A DNA stretch of 15,348 nucleotides, taken from Candidatus Aminicenantota bacterium. GTDB lineage: Bacteria > Acidobacteriota > Aminicenantia > Aminicenantales > UBA8522. Below are positions 1-6,884 of the stretch, piece after piece (within the stretch, counting starts at the first letter, position 1; every line of letters starts with the position of its first letter). The DNA lies in contig DQHV01000345.1 in NCBI GenBank assembly GCA_003524335.1, positions 1-15,348 on the forward strand, written 5' to 3'. Position numbers and translations under genes: made by a program. The notes below the pieces were generated by a model. That model ran no database searches and was not told where the DNA came from. It saw only the letters and a program-made list of their open reading frames with translations.

Positions 1-45
1 CAAAGACAATTGCCGGTTGAGTTCCTCCCTTCAAATCCCCCCTCG

Positions 46-66
46 CCCCCCTTTTCCAAAGGGGGG
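46..66. repeat. GC-rich intergenic hairpin (C6T3 / A3G6)
   Basis: A perfect inverted repeat: CCCCCCTTT at 46-54, loop TCC, AAAGGGGGG at 58-66, followed by GATAAAAAAGA. Short C-run/G-run palindromes of this kind recur between genes in many GC-rich environmental bacteria, so this is probably one copy of a dispersed family; that is general knowledge, and no second copy lies in this window. It sits about 100 bp upstream of the sugar kinase. The tract after the hairpin on the plus strand is A-rich, not T-rich, so it is not a standard plus-strand terminator. Confidence 0.55.
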
Positions 67-169
67 GATAAAAAAGAGGCCGAGCGCCCGTCCTCCCGCG
101 GTTGCCACACTAAACGTTATAGATTCCGTATGAGCTTGACGGGAGTTTCGGCCGTGTGATAATTTCCAG

Positions 170-1132
170 GTGAGGCTTGAGCCATTGGCAGCGCGGACAA
201 AGCGGAAGTTTCCGAGGATCGCCGGTGCGGGCATCTGCTGCCTCGACCACATCTTCGTGACTCCCCAGATCGCCTGGGGCGGCACGGCACGGGTCGAGGA
301 ATACCGGGTGCAGGGAGGAGGACTGGTCGGCACGGCCTTGGTCGCCTGCGCTCGCCTCGGGGCCTCGTGCTTCCTGTTCAGCTTCCTGAGCCATGATGAG
401 GTCGGAGCGCAGGTCGCCTCGGAGCTCGCCGCCGAGGGGATTAAGCTCGAAGGCGTTGCTGGAATCCCCCAGGGCACAAGCCCTTTCAGTTTTATCCACG
501 TGGACAGCCGCTCGGGCGAAAGGACCATTTTCCATCGGCCGGCCGCGGGTTTGGAGCGGGCTGTCCTCCCCGACCTCGGCCGCATCGCCGAATGTGACGT
601 CCTTCTCGTGGACGACTACTACCCTGAGCTGGCCCTGGCCGCCGCCGGGACGGCGCACAAGAACGGGGTTCCCGTGGTCGCCGATTTGACGGTCAGCCTG
701 AGCAAATGCCCGGACCTGTTCCGCGAGATCAATGTCTTGATCGCGCCCCGGGCTTTCGCCGCCCAGATCGGATATGCCGGCGACCTCCCCGGAGCCCTCC
801 AGGCCATCCACCGGCTCGGGCCGGAGACCGCCCTGATCACACTCGGTCGGGAAGGATACATGTATTCATCCGTCGATGGCCGGGGCAAAGGAAAAGCCTT
901 TAAGGTCGCAGTCGTGGACACGACCGGTGCAGGGGACGCCTTCCACGGGGCGTTCGCCTACGGACTGGCCCGCCGCTGGGAGATAGAGAGGTGCGCCGAG
1001 TTCGCGGCGGCAGTGGCGGCGATCAAGTGCACGAAGCCGGGAGGGAGGACAGGGCTGCCGACTCTTCCGCAGACGATCCATTTCCTGGAAAGAAACGGAC
1101 GGCTCGACTGGTCGGACCTCAAGGCGGGCTAA
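170..1132 (+). CDS. PfkB-family carbohydrate kinase (ribokinase-like)
   Basis: A 320-residue cytosolic kinase of the PfkB/ribokinase family, which moves the ATP gamma-phosphate to a sugar or nucleoside hydroxyl. The N-terminal beta strand (GAGICCLDHIFV, about 19-30) and the Gly-rich substrate segment (GGGLVGTAL, 49-57) are present. The C-terminal signature DTTGAGDAF at 250-258 includes the anion hole and catalytic base Asp256. Length is normal. The usual Asn of the first signature (GGxxxN) is not obvious, so the substrate cannot be called; ribose, fructose, 2-keto-3-deoxygluconate or another sugar acid are all possible. The start is GTG at 170 with no good Shine-Dalgarno, so the true start may lie a few codons downstream (for example TTG 185), still before the first conserved strand. 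No convincing promoter is seen in 1-169. The next gene begins 92 bp downstream behind a possible promoter. Confidence 0.88.
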   Translation: MRLEPLAARTKRKFPRIAGAGICCLDHIFVTPQIAWGGTARVEEYRVQGGGLVGTALVACARLGASCFLFSFLSHDEVGAQVASELAAEGIKLEGVAGIPQGTSPFSFIHVDSRSGERTIFHRPAAGLERAVLPDLGRIAECDVLLVDDYYPELALAAAGTAHKNGVPVVADLTVSLSKCPDLFREINVLIAPRAFAAQIGYAGDLPGALQAIHRLGPETALITLGREGYMYSSVDGRGKGKAFKVAVVDTTGAGDAFHGAFAYGLARRWEIERCAEFAAAVAAIKCTKPGGRTGLPTLPQTIHFLERNGRLDWSDLKAG

Positions 1133-1180
1133 GAGCGGCTGTAGGAGAAGATTCTTCGTGCATTTTCCCGTATCACACTC

Positions 1181-1186
1181 TATAAT
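1181..1186 (+). promoter_or_regulatory. Possible -10 box for the serine hydrolase
   Basis: A perfect TATAAT lies 38 bp before the ATG at 1225. No good -35 hexamer sits 16-18 bp upstream (GTGCAT at 1158-1163 is the 17-bp candidate), so the promoter is weak or activator-dependent. It would drive the hydrolase and the RuBisCO-like gene together, with a leader of about 30 nt. Confidence 0.4.
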
Positions 1187-1224
1187 GTCCGGAGTTCATA
1201 ACCATTTTAAAGGAGCGCACCCCT

Positions 1225-3009
1225 ATGAAAAAACATCGTCTTGTCGTCTATTTCCTCGGCCTTTTCCTGTTGGCCGTCCCCATCTTCTCGACCCCCAAGG
1301 AGGCGAAGAAGCCTGACCTCAAGGGATTTCCCGAGCAGGTGACCAAATTGATTTCCGACTGGAAGGTCCCGGGCCTGGCCATCTCCATCATCAAGGATGG
1401 AAAAGTCATCTTTGCCGAGGGGTTCGGCTATCGCGACCTCACGCAAAACCTGAAGGTGACGCCCCACACGCTCTTCGCCATCGGTTCCTGCACCAAGGCC
1501 TTCACGGCGACGGCCATGGGGATGCTCGTCGACGAAGGAAAGGTGGAGTGGGACAAGCCGGTCAGGAACTATCTCCCGACCTTCAAGCTTCAAGATGTCG
1601 TCGCCTCCGAGCGGATGACGCCGCGCGACCTGCTCACCCACCGGTCCGGACTGCCGCGCCACGAACTCGTCTGGTATGCGTCGCCGGCCAGCCGGAAGGA
1701 GATCTTCGACCGCCTCCAGTATCTCGAGCCGAGCAAGGATTTTCGCGCCGTCATGCAGTACCAGAACATGATGTTCATGACGGCAGGCTATCTGGTCGGT
1801 GAAGTGGCCGGGACAGGCTGGGAAGCCTTCATCCAAAAGCGGATTTTCGGGCCGCTCGAGATGAGGGAGAGCAATGTCTCGGTCACCGAGACTCCCAAGG
1901 CGGCCGACTTCGCCCTCCCCTACCAGGAGAAGAACGATAAGGTCGAGCCGATACCGTTCCGCAATATCGACACCATCGGACCGGCCGGCTCCATCAATTC
2001 CAGCGTCCTCGACATGGCCAATTGGGTCCTGATGAACCTGAACAAGGGAAAGTTCAAGGACAAGCAAATCGTCTCCGAGGCCGCGCTGGCGGAGATTCAC
2101 TCGCCCCAGGCCGTGATGCCCTCTCCCATCCAGTATGACGAGGTCCTCTACCCCAGCTACGGGATGGGCTGGGCGATCGTTCCGTACCGCGGCCATCTCC
2201 TCCTCGAGCATGGAGGCGGGATCGACGGGTTCATCGCCATGGTCGCCTTCCTTCCCAGAGACAATATGGGAGTTGTCATCCTGTCGAACAGCGGCAGCAC
2301 GCCGCTCCCGTCGATCGTCCTCTACAACATCATCGACAGGATGATGGGGCTGAGTCCCATCGACTGGAGCAAGCGCCTCAAGGACCAGATGGACAAGGCC
2401 AAGGCCGAAGCGGAGAAAGCCAAGAAAGAGACCGACAAGGACCGCAAGCCCGACACCAAACCGTCGCACCCCCTCGAGGACTATGCGGGCGACTACGAAA
2501 ACCCGGCCTACGGGACGATCTCCATCATCAAGGAGGGGGACCAGCTCAAGGCCAAGTTCAACAGCTTCGACCTCGCAATCAGTCATTATCACTATGACAC
2601 TTTTGAGCTCTTCAACGAGCTTTATGATCAAAAGCAGAAGCTGAGCTTCCAGACCGATGCCAAGGGCAATATCGGAAGCCTCTCCATTCCCTTCGAATCG
2701 ACAGTTAAGGACATCGTCTTCGCCCGGGCTCCCGAAAAAGCCATGATGGAGAAGGCCTTCCTGGAGAAGTTCGTCGGCCAGTATGAATACCAGAGTATGG
2801 TCGTCACGATCAGCCTCAAAGGCGAGAAGACGCTGACGGCGACGGTTCCCGGCCAGCCGGAGTATGAGCTCGTGCCCTACAGGGGAACTGAATTTAATCT
2901 GAAGGGGATGCCGGGTCTCAGCGTTGAATTCAAGCTCGCCAGCACGGGCAAGTCGGTCGAGGTGGCGTTCAAGCAGCCCGGTGCGACGACTGTCCTCAAG
3001 AGAAAATAG
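1225..3009 (+). CDS. Secreted serine hydrolase, S12 beta-lactamase family, C-terminal DUF3471-like region
   Basis: A 594-residue protein of the class C beta-lactamase/D-Ala-D-Ala peptidase (MEROPS S12) superfamily. Residues 1-22 are a Sec signal (KKHR, then a hydrophobic core ending VPIFS), so it acts outside the cytoplasmic membrane. Catalytic motifs: Ser88-x-x-Lys91 (GSCTK), Tyr179-Gln-Asn181 (YxN box), and His329-Gly-Gly (equivalent of the KTG box). HRSGLP at 139-144 is typical of the esterase/peptidase side of the family. A charged Lys/Glu-rich linker (about 385-412) leads to a DUF3471-like beta domain (about 413-485), followed by about 110 more beta-rich residues, making it longer than the roughly 400-residue core family. 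The substrate (D-amino-acid peptide, ester or beta-lactam) cannot be told from sequence. AAAGGAG precedes the ATG. The RLP gene starts 4 bp after its stop, so the two are probably co-transcribed. Confidence 0.9.
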   Translation: MKKHRLVVYFLGLFLLAVPIFSTPKEAKKPDLKGFPEQVTKLISDWKVPGLAISIIKDGKVIFAEGFGYRDLTQNLKVTPHTLFAIGSCTKAFTATAMGMLVDEGKVEWDKPVRNYLPTFKLQDVVASERMTPRDLLTHRSGLPRHELVWYASPASRKEIFDRLQYLEPSKDFRAVMQYQNMMFMTAGYLVGEVAGTGWEAFIQKRIFGPLEMRESNVSVTETPKAADFALPYQEKNDKVEPIPFRNIDTIGPAGSINSSVLDMANWVLMNLNKGKFKDKQIVSEAALAEIHSPQAVMPSPIQYDEVLYPSYGMGWAIVPYRGHLLLEHGGGIDGFIAMVAFLPRDNMGVVILSNSGSTPLPSIVLYNIIDRMMGLSPIDWSKRLKDQMDKAKAEAEKAKKETDKDRKPDTKPSHPLEDYAGDYENPAYGTISIIKEGDQLKAKFNSFDLAISHYHYDTFELFNELYDQKQKLSFQTDAKGNIGSLSIPFESTVKDIVFARAPEKAMMEKAFLEKFVGQYEYQSMVVTISLKGEKTLTATVPGQPEYELVPYRGTEFNLKGMPGLSVEFKLASTGKSVEVAFKQPGATTVLKRK

Positions 3010-3013
3010 CCGC

Positions 3014-4171
3014 ATGAAGACGCGGCAAGATGGCTGCCTGGTCGCCCAGTTCTACCTGGAGACCGAGGGCGACCTGGTCGAAACGGCCAAAGAGACCGTC
3101 CGCCACGAAACGGCGGGAAAATGGGACCGGCCCGGTATTCCCAGTGATCTCTTCCAGAGGTCGGCGGGGTATCTCCTGGATCACGAACAGACGGGCCCGA
3201 AGCAAGGGATAATCGCCTTCGCTTATCCTTTGCACAACCTGGACCTCGAGCTATCGGCCTTCACGGGAATCTGGATCTCGATGGTCACGGGCATGTCGGC
3301 CATGCCAAACCTCAAAAAATACCGCCTGCTGGATTTTACTCTCCCGGAAGAAGCGTCTGCCCATTTTCCCGGCCCTCGCTTCGGGATCGAGGGGACGCGA
3401 AAGATCCTCCGCATCTCTGAGCACGAGCCCATCATCGGCACGATCGTTAAGCCAACCGTCGGATTGACGGCGGATGAAGTGGCCGTGATCTGCGGCGAGG
3501 CAGCCGCCGCGGGGATTAAATTCATCAAAGACGATGAGCGGATGATGAACCCGGCCTACTGTCCGCTTAAAGAAAGGGTGGCCAAGGTCGCTCAGAGACT
3601 GAGGCAGGTCTACGAAGAAACCGGGAACAAGGTGATCTACGCGCCCCACATAACGACGGGACCGGACAAGATCTTGGATAACGCGAAGATAGCCGTCGAA
3701 GCGGGCGCCAACGCCCTGATGTTCGTGTTCATCGCCGCCGGTTTCGAAAGCCTGCGCCTCGTCGCCGAAAGCCCCGACATCAAGGTGCCGATCTACGCCC
3801 ATTGCTGCGGCAAGGAACACTGGTCGCGCGCCGAGGGCCAGGGCATCGACCCGCGCGTGGTGGCCAAGCTCGCCCGGATGATGGGCGGCGACTATTTCCG
3901 GATCGGCGCGCTGGGGGGTTATTTCGCCAAGCACGAGGTCGGAGAGGCGGCAGTCCTCAAGCCCGCTTTGGCCGAGGCGATGGGGCATCTCCTGCCGGCC
4001 GTCCCGGCCGTTTCAGGGGGGCTCGATCCCGGAAACCTGGGAGACAACATCCGCTATTTCGGGACGGACGCCCTCTTCCTGGCCGGCACCGGAATAGCCA
4101 GACATCCGGACGGCATCCGTGGCGGCGTCCGGGCGATGGCTGAAGCCGCCTCCGCCGTCCTGGGAGGATAG
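3014..4171 (+). CDS. RuBisCO-like protein (form IV-type)
   Basis: A 385-residue member of the RuBisCO large-subunit superfamily. By-eye alignment to plant RbcL numbering shows kept residues: Lys146 (K175), Lys172 with Asp174/Glu175 (K201 carbamate, D203, E204 in the KDDE motif), His263 (H294), Ser334/Gly336 (S379/G381) and Glu32 (E60). Replaced: Thr148 (K177), Cys264 (R295), Arg296 (H327), Tyr303 (loop-6 K334) and Gly93 (N123). Metal binding and enolisation could remain, while CO2 fixation on ribulose bisphosphate should not. Known relatives act as diketo-methylthiopentyl-phosphate enolase, methylthioribulose-phosphate isomerase, or decarboxylases and hydrolases of 3-oxo-isoapionate in apiose breakdown; which applies here is unknown. 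ATG 3014 is chosen because it lies 4 bp after the hydrolase stop and begins the first conserved strand. The in-frame ATG at 2924 would add 30 Ser/Arg-rich residues that only mirror the upstream gene. The Shine-Dalgarno is weak, suggesting translational coupling. Confidence 0.9.
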   Translation: MKTRQDGCLVAQFYLETEGDLVETAKETVRHETAGKWDRPGIPSDLFQRSAGYLLDHEQTGPKQGIIAFAYPLHNLDLELSAFTGIWISMVTGMSAMPNLKKYRLLDFTLPEEASAHFPGPRFGIEGTRKILRISEHEPIIGTIVKPTVGLTADEVAVICGEAAAAGIKFIKDDERMMNPAYCPLKERVAKVAQRLRQVYEETGNKVIYAPHITTGPDKILDNAKIAVEAGANALMFVFIAAGFESLRLVAESPDIKVPIYAHCCGKEHWSRAEGQGIDPRVVAKLARMMGGDYFRIGALGGYFAKHEVGEAAVLKPALAEAMGHLLPAVPAVSGGLDPGNLGDNIRYFGTDALFLAGTGIARHPDGIRGGVRAMAEAASAVLGG

Positions 4172-4188
4172 AGAACGGCTCCCCCCGC

Positions 4189-6276
4189 TTAATATGAATC
4201 CTGTTCGATGATGTCTTTGAGCTGGCAGAGCGAATGGTTCCACAGGACATCGTGGACGAAACCGGGAAAGAAATACCGGAAAAAGAACCAGAATATCTTC
4301 TCCGTCCATTTTATACCCCGGGCGATATCAAACGCCACATAGATAGAAAGCACAAAGACGCCCGGTTTGGCCTTCTCGATATCGAAGATGAGGATTCCTC
4401 CTTCCGCAAAGCCGTCCCTCACCCTATAGGCCAAGTATTTCTCTTCGACCTGACGCTCCAGCACCACCTGGAAATCCAGGAACCTGAAGGGCGTCTTGTA
4501 CCGGATCAAACACCCCGGCTCGTTGGGGCTTCCACTGACCCTCTCCACCCTCAGCCAACGGGGCCTGAAGTACTTGCGGTCTCGGTCTCCGAAGGTTCCC
4601 AGGTAGCGAAAGATCTTGTTCGGCTCGCTTTTAATCGTGATGGCATACATGCTCTCAAACGCGGGCCTGCCCGAGCCAAATCCCGGGCGGCCCTCCGGCC
4701 GGAGCTTTTCCCTTTTCTGCTCCATATCTTCTTTGTGAAGGCCCGTCGGATAGCGCCCCAGCCTGTGCCAGCGCAGACCGAAGGTTTGCTCCGTCAGAAA
4801 GTTCCGTACCGTCAGGAGGAGACCGCCTGCGATGATCGACCAGACGGCCAGCGGATGGAACATGGCCCTCAGGCCGGCTCGATAGGTGTCATCGCCGCTG
4901 GCCATTTTCCACAAGATCTCCGCCAGCCGTCTCGCCCGTTCCGGCTCAGTCTTTCGCTCCGTGAGAACGGCCTGGTACAGAATCCGGCTGAGCGTCGGGT
5001 TGGAGAAGACGAGGCGATTGAGCATAAAGAGGATCCGGCCAAAATCGTTGTCGCGTTTGAGGTCCTTTATGACCGGCCAGTAGGCGGCCCGGAGGCTCTG
5101 GCTGTCGATGCCCGCCTCCAGGACGGCTCGGGCTAGGGCTGTGGCCGTGAGATACGCGGAATAGATGCCGTCCTTGTAGAGCCTGGCCCAGACCATATCT
5201 CCCACGACGGCGGCCCGCTCCCCGGCCACCTGGGCGGCCGCTCCGACTGTCATATAGGGGGCGCACATGCAGACGGGCTTCATCTCCGCTCTAAACGGGA
5301 GGATTCTTTTGACCTGGGGGAGCTCCAGATATTCATTGACCAGGGCCAGGTTGTCGCCGCTTCTCGAATCGTCCACCGACCTGCCCAACAGCGCCGCGGT
5401 GATGTACCTCCCCTTTGGGATCAGAGACGACATTTCGATCTTTAAGGTCTTGGATCCATATTCTACGAAATAGATCTCTCCCTCCAGAAACGCTTCCAGC
5501 TCTTCCTGGATTTCAACCTCGCAGATCAGAGCCCTTCTCACTTCCGGAGGAGAGTACGCAGGGACCGCCTTGCGAACAACGTCCCAAAAGGGATTCTTTT
5601 CGGTCGGCCTCCCCAGCGACTGGTTCACACCTCCGGCCATGACCAGGAAGCTCGCTTCGAGCGCTCGATCCCCCTCCTCGCCGGACACCCGGAATCTCTC
5701 GCGGTCGGCGTCGGGATCTCCCTCGGCTTCTTCAGCCGACCTCCCTTGGCCTCCGCTTTTCATCGGGTGGTAGAAGACTATCGGCTTTCCTTCTTCCGAA
5801 TAGCGGAGGTCATAGACGTCGCCGAGAATGACCTCGGCTCCCGCTTCTCTGGCTTTTTCGAGCAGAAAAGAGTCGAAATTCCGGTCCTGATTGGCCCTTC
5901 CCTTAGGACGGGACCCTCTGAACACGGCATACATCTTTTTATCCTCAGGTACCCGGAGTTCGATATTTTTCCAATGACCGTGGATGGTCAGGGACCTAAT
6001 CGTCCCGGCGATGACGTCCTCGGGCAAGAATAGCCCTTCCTGTTCCAGGGCTTCGACCAATTTCGGCGAGAGGCCGCCAGCGCAATAGTTGCACCCCTCC
6101 CGGCAGGAGAAATGAGGGAGTGCATCGCCCAGCCCGGTCTCCGCCTTTTTTTCGATGATGACGAGACCGGCGTCCAGGCCGCGGAGTTTCGCCAGGCGGA
6201 GGAAATGGATGGCAAAAAAGGCGCCGGCCGGCCCTCCGCCGACGACCACGATCGTATCTTTATCTTTGAGCTTCAT
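4189..6276 (-). CDS. FAD-dependent oxidoreductase (geranylgeranyl-reductase-like) fused to an SRPBCC-like domain
   Basis: A 695-residue two-part protein. Residues 9-18 (IVVVGGGPAG) are the FAD/NAD Rossmann fingerprint, followed by an acidic strand end (VIIEKK, 39-44). Cys58-x3-Cys62-x2-Cys65, just before GGLSP, is a compact cysteine cluster that may bind metal or an Fe-S centre. The flavoprotein part, about 470 residues, most resembles the geranylgeranyl-reductase/FAD-monooxygenase group. A hydrophobic stretch at about 474-493 (AVWSIIAGGLLLTV) could anchor it to the membrane. Residues about 540-695 look like an SRPBCC/polyketide-cyclase fold (SEPNKIFRYL opening, alternating beta strands, aromatic C-terminal helix), usually a hydrophobic-ligand pocket. 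A role in reducing or modifying a lipid or isoprenoid is an inference. It is transcribed alone from its own promoter and converges on the RLP gene with a 17-bp gap. A frameshift joining two genes is unlikely because the frame is continuous through the linker. Confidence 0.75.
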   Translation of the reverse strand: MKLKDKDTIVVVGGGPAGAFFAIHFLRLAKLRGLDAGLVIIEKKAETGLGDALPHFSCREGCNYCAGGLSPKLVEALEQEGLFLPEDVIAGTIRSLTIHGHWKNIELRVPEDKKMYAVFRGSRPKGRANQDRNFDSFLLEKAREAGAEVILGDVYDLRYSEEGKPIVFYHPMKSGGQGRSAEEAEGDPDADRERFRVSGEEGDRALEASFLVMAGGVNQSLGRPTEKNPFWDVVRKAVPAYSPPEVRRALICEVEIQEELEAFLEGEIYFVEYGSKTLKIEMSSLIPKGRYITAALLGRSVDDSRSGDNLALVNEYLELPQVKRILPFRAEMKPVCMCAPYMTVGAAAQVAGERAAVVGDMVWARLYKDGIYSAYLTATALARAVLEAGIDSQSLRAAYWPVIKDLKRDNDFGRILFMLNRLVFSNPTLSRILYQAVLTERKTEPERARRLAEILWKMASGDDTYRAGLRAMFHPLAVWSIIAGGLLLTVRNFLTEQTFGLRWHRLGRYPTGLHKEDMEQKREKLRPEGRPGFGSGRPAFESMYAITIKSEPNKIFRYLGTFGDRDRKYFRPRWLRVERVSGSPNEPGCLIRYKTPFRFLDFQVVLERQVEEKYLAYRVRDGFAEGGILIFDIEKAKPGVFVLSIYVAFDIARGIKWTEKIFWFFFRYFFPGFVHDVLWNHSLCQLKDIIEQDSY

Positions 6277-6344
6277 GGATGATGGCCCGGCAGAGGCGGG
6301 CAGCGCCGGCCTCTAAACTCTACTAAACATATATATATACTCGG

Positions 6345-6373
6345 ATTATAGCAGGAAACCTGGCCGAAGTCAT
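6345..6373 (-). promoter_or_regulatory. Sigma70-type promoter of the flavoprotein gene
   Basis: On the minus strand, ATGACT (6373-6368) is followed by a 17-bp spacer and TATAAT (6350-6345). TGC directly before TATAAT makes an extended -10. Transcription would start near 6338, giving a leader of about 60 nt before the ATG at 6276. An alternating AT run (6329-6339) lies around the start site. Confidence 0.65.
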
Positions 6374-6432
6374 CCGCGATTCCGCACCCTTGTTCTCCGA
6401 CCGGCGGAGGCCAAGCGGGGGGGCTCGGCTGG

Positions 6433-6450
6433 ACTTCGGACGAAGTTTTT
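6433..6450 (+). terminator. Weak hairpin plus T-run in the divergent intergenic region
   Basis: ACTTC (6433-6437) pairs with GAAGT (6442-6446) around GGAC, followed by TTTT. The stem has only 5 bp and no gene reads into it on the plus strand, so it may be chance or a leader element of the cupin operon. The rest of 6277-6506 holds the flavoprotein promoter; no convincing plus-strand promoter was found. Confidence 0.2.
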
Positions 6451-6506
6451 GAGAAAATCCCGGGCGCCGGGCATTTTCGGAACGCCTATATGCGCAGGAG
6501 TGATTC

Positions 6507-6884
6507 ATGAGTAATCGAAGGCTGGCCCGCGGGCCGCTCTCGAAAGTCGATAAGCCGTGGGGTTCCGAGGAGCTGCTGGCCTCGACCGACCGCTATGCGC
6601 TGAAGCTCATCCGGGTGCAGAAGGGTTCGCGGCCGAGCCTGCAGTTCCACCGCAGGAAGTCGGAATCCCTGGTCCTCCTCTCCGGCAAGTTGCGCGTGGA
6701 AATGGGCGAAAGCCGGGATGCGCTTGCCGCCGACGAAATCCTCCCCGGCGAATGCCTGGATGTTCCGCGCGGCCGGGTCCATCGCGTTTCGGCGATCGAA
6801 AATTCGGTGATCATCGAGGTCTCGACACCCGAGCTCGACGACGTGGTCCGGATCGAGGATGACTATGGCCGAACAGAAAAGTAG
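6507..6884 (+). CDS. Cupin, type II phosphomannose-isomerase-like
   Basis: A single-domain cupin of 125 residues. Cupin motif 1 supplies likely metal ligands Gln46, His48 and Glu53 (LQFHRRKSE), and motif 2 supplies His92 (PRGRVHR). The tail DDVVRIEDDYGR (111-122) is the hallmark ending of the type II phosphomannose isomerase domain of ManC/AlgA. The nucleotidyltransferase half of those proteins is absent, so this is a stand-alone isomerase-like cupin that may interconvert a ketose and aldose phosphate, with Zn or another divalent metal; the substrate is unproven. AGGAG at 6496-6500 sits 6 bp before the ATG. It is the first gene of a four-gene operon, and its end overlaps the dehydrogenase start by about 20 bp. 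Confidence 0.82.
   Translation: MSNRRLARGPLSKVDKPWGSEELLASTDRYALKLIRVQKGSRPSLQFHRRKSESLVLLSGKLRVEMGESRDALAADEILPGECLDVPRGRVHRVSAIENSVIIEVSTPELDDVVRIEDDYGRTEK

Noticed and set aside
2924..3013. N-terminal extension of the RLP from ATG 2924
   Set aside because: The 30 extra residues are Ser/Arg-rich, lie wholly within the upstream gene and have no family counterpart; ATG 3014 fits the RLP N-terminus.
1207..3015. A 602-codon open frame on the minus strand covering the serine hydrolase
   Set aside because: It mirrors the plus-strand gene codon for codon, is full of Leu/Asp/Gly runs from reverse-read GC-rich codons, has no signal, domain or Shine-Dalgarno, and the plus-strand product has clear catalytic motifs.
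3014..4171. A true carbon-fixing RuBisCO
   Set aside because: Positions equal to K177, R295, H327, K334 and N123 are replaced, and no phosphoribulokinase or small subunit is present.
4162..4183. Possible bidirectional terminator between the RLP and flavoprotein ends (GGGAG/CTCCC)
   Set aside because: Only a 5-bp stem with a 12-nt loop and no T-run on either side.
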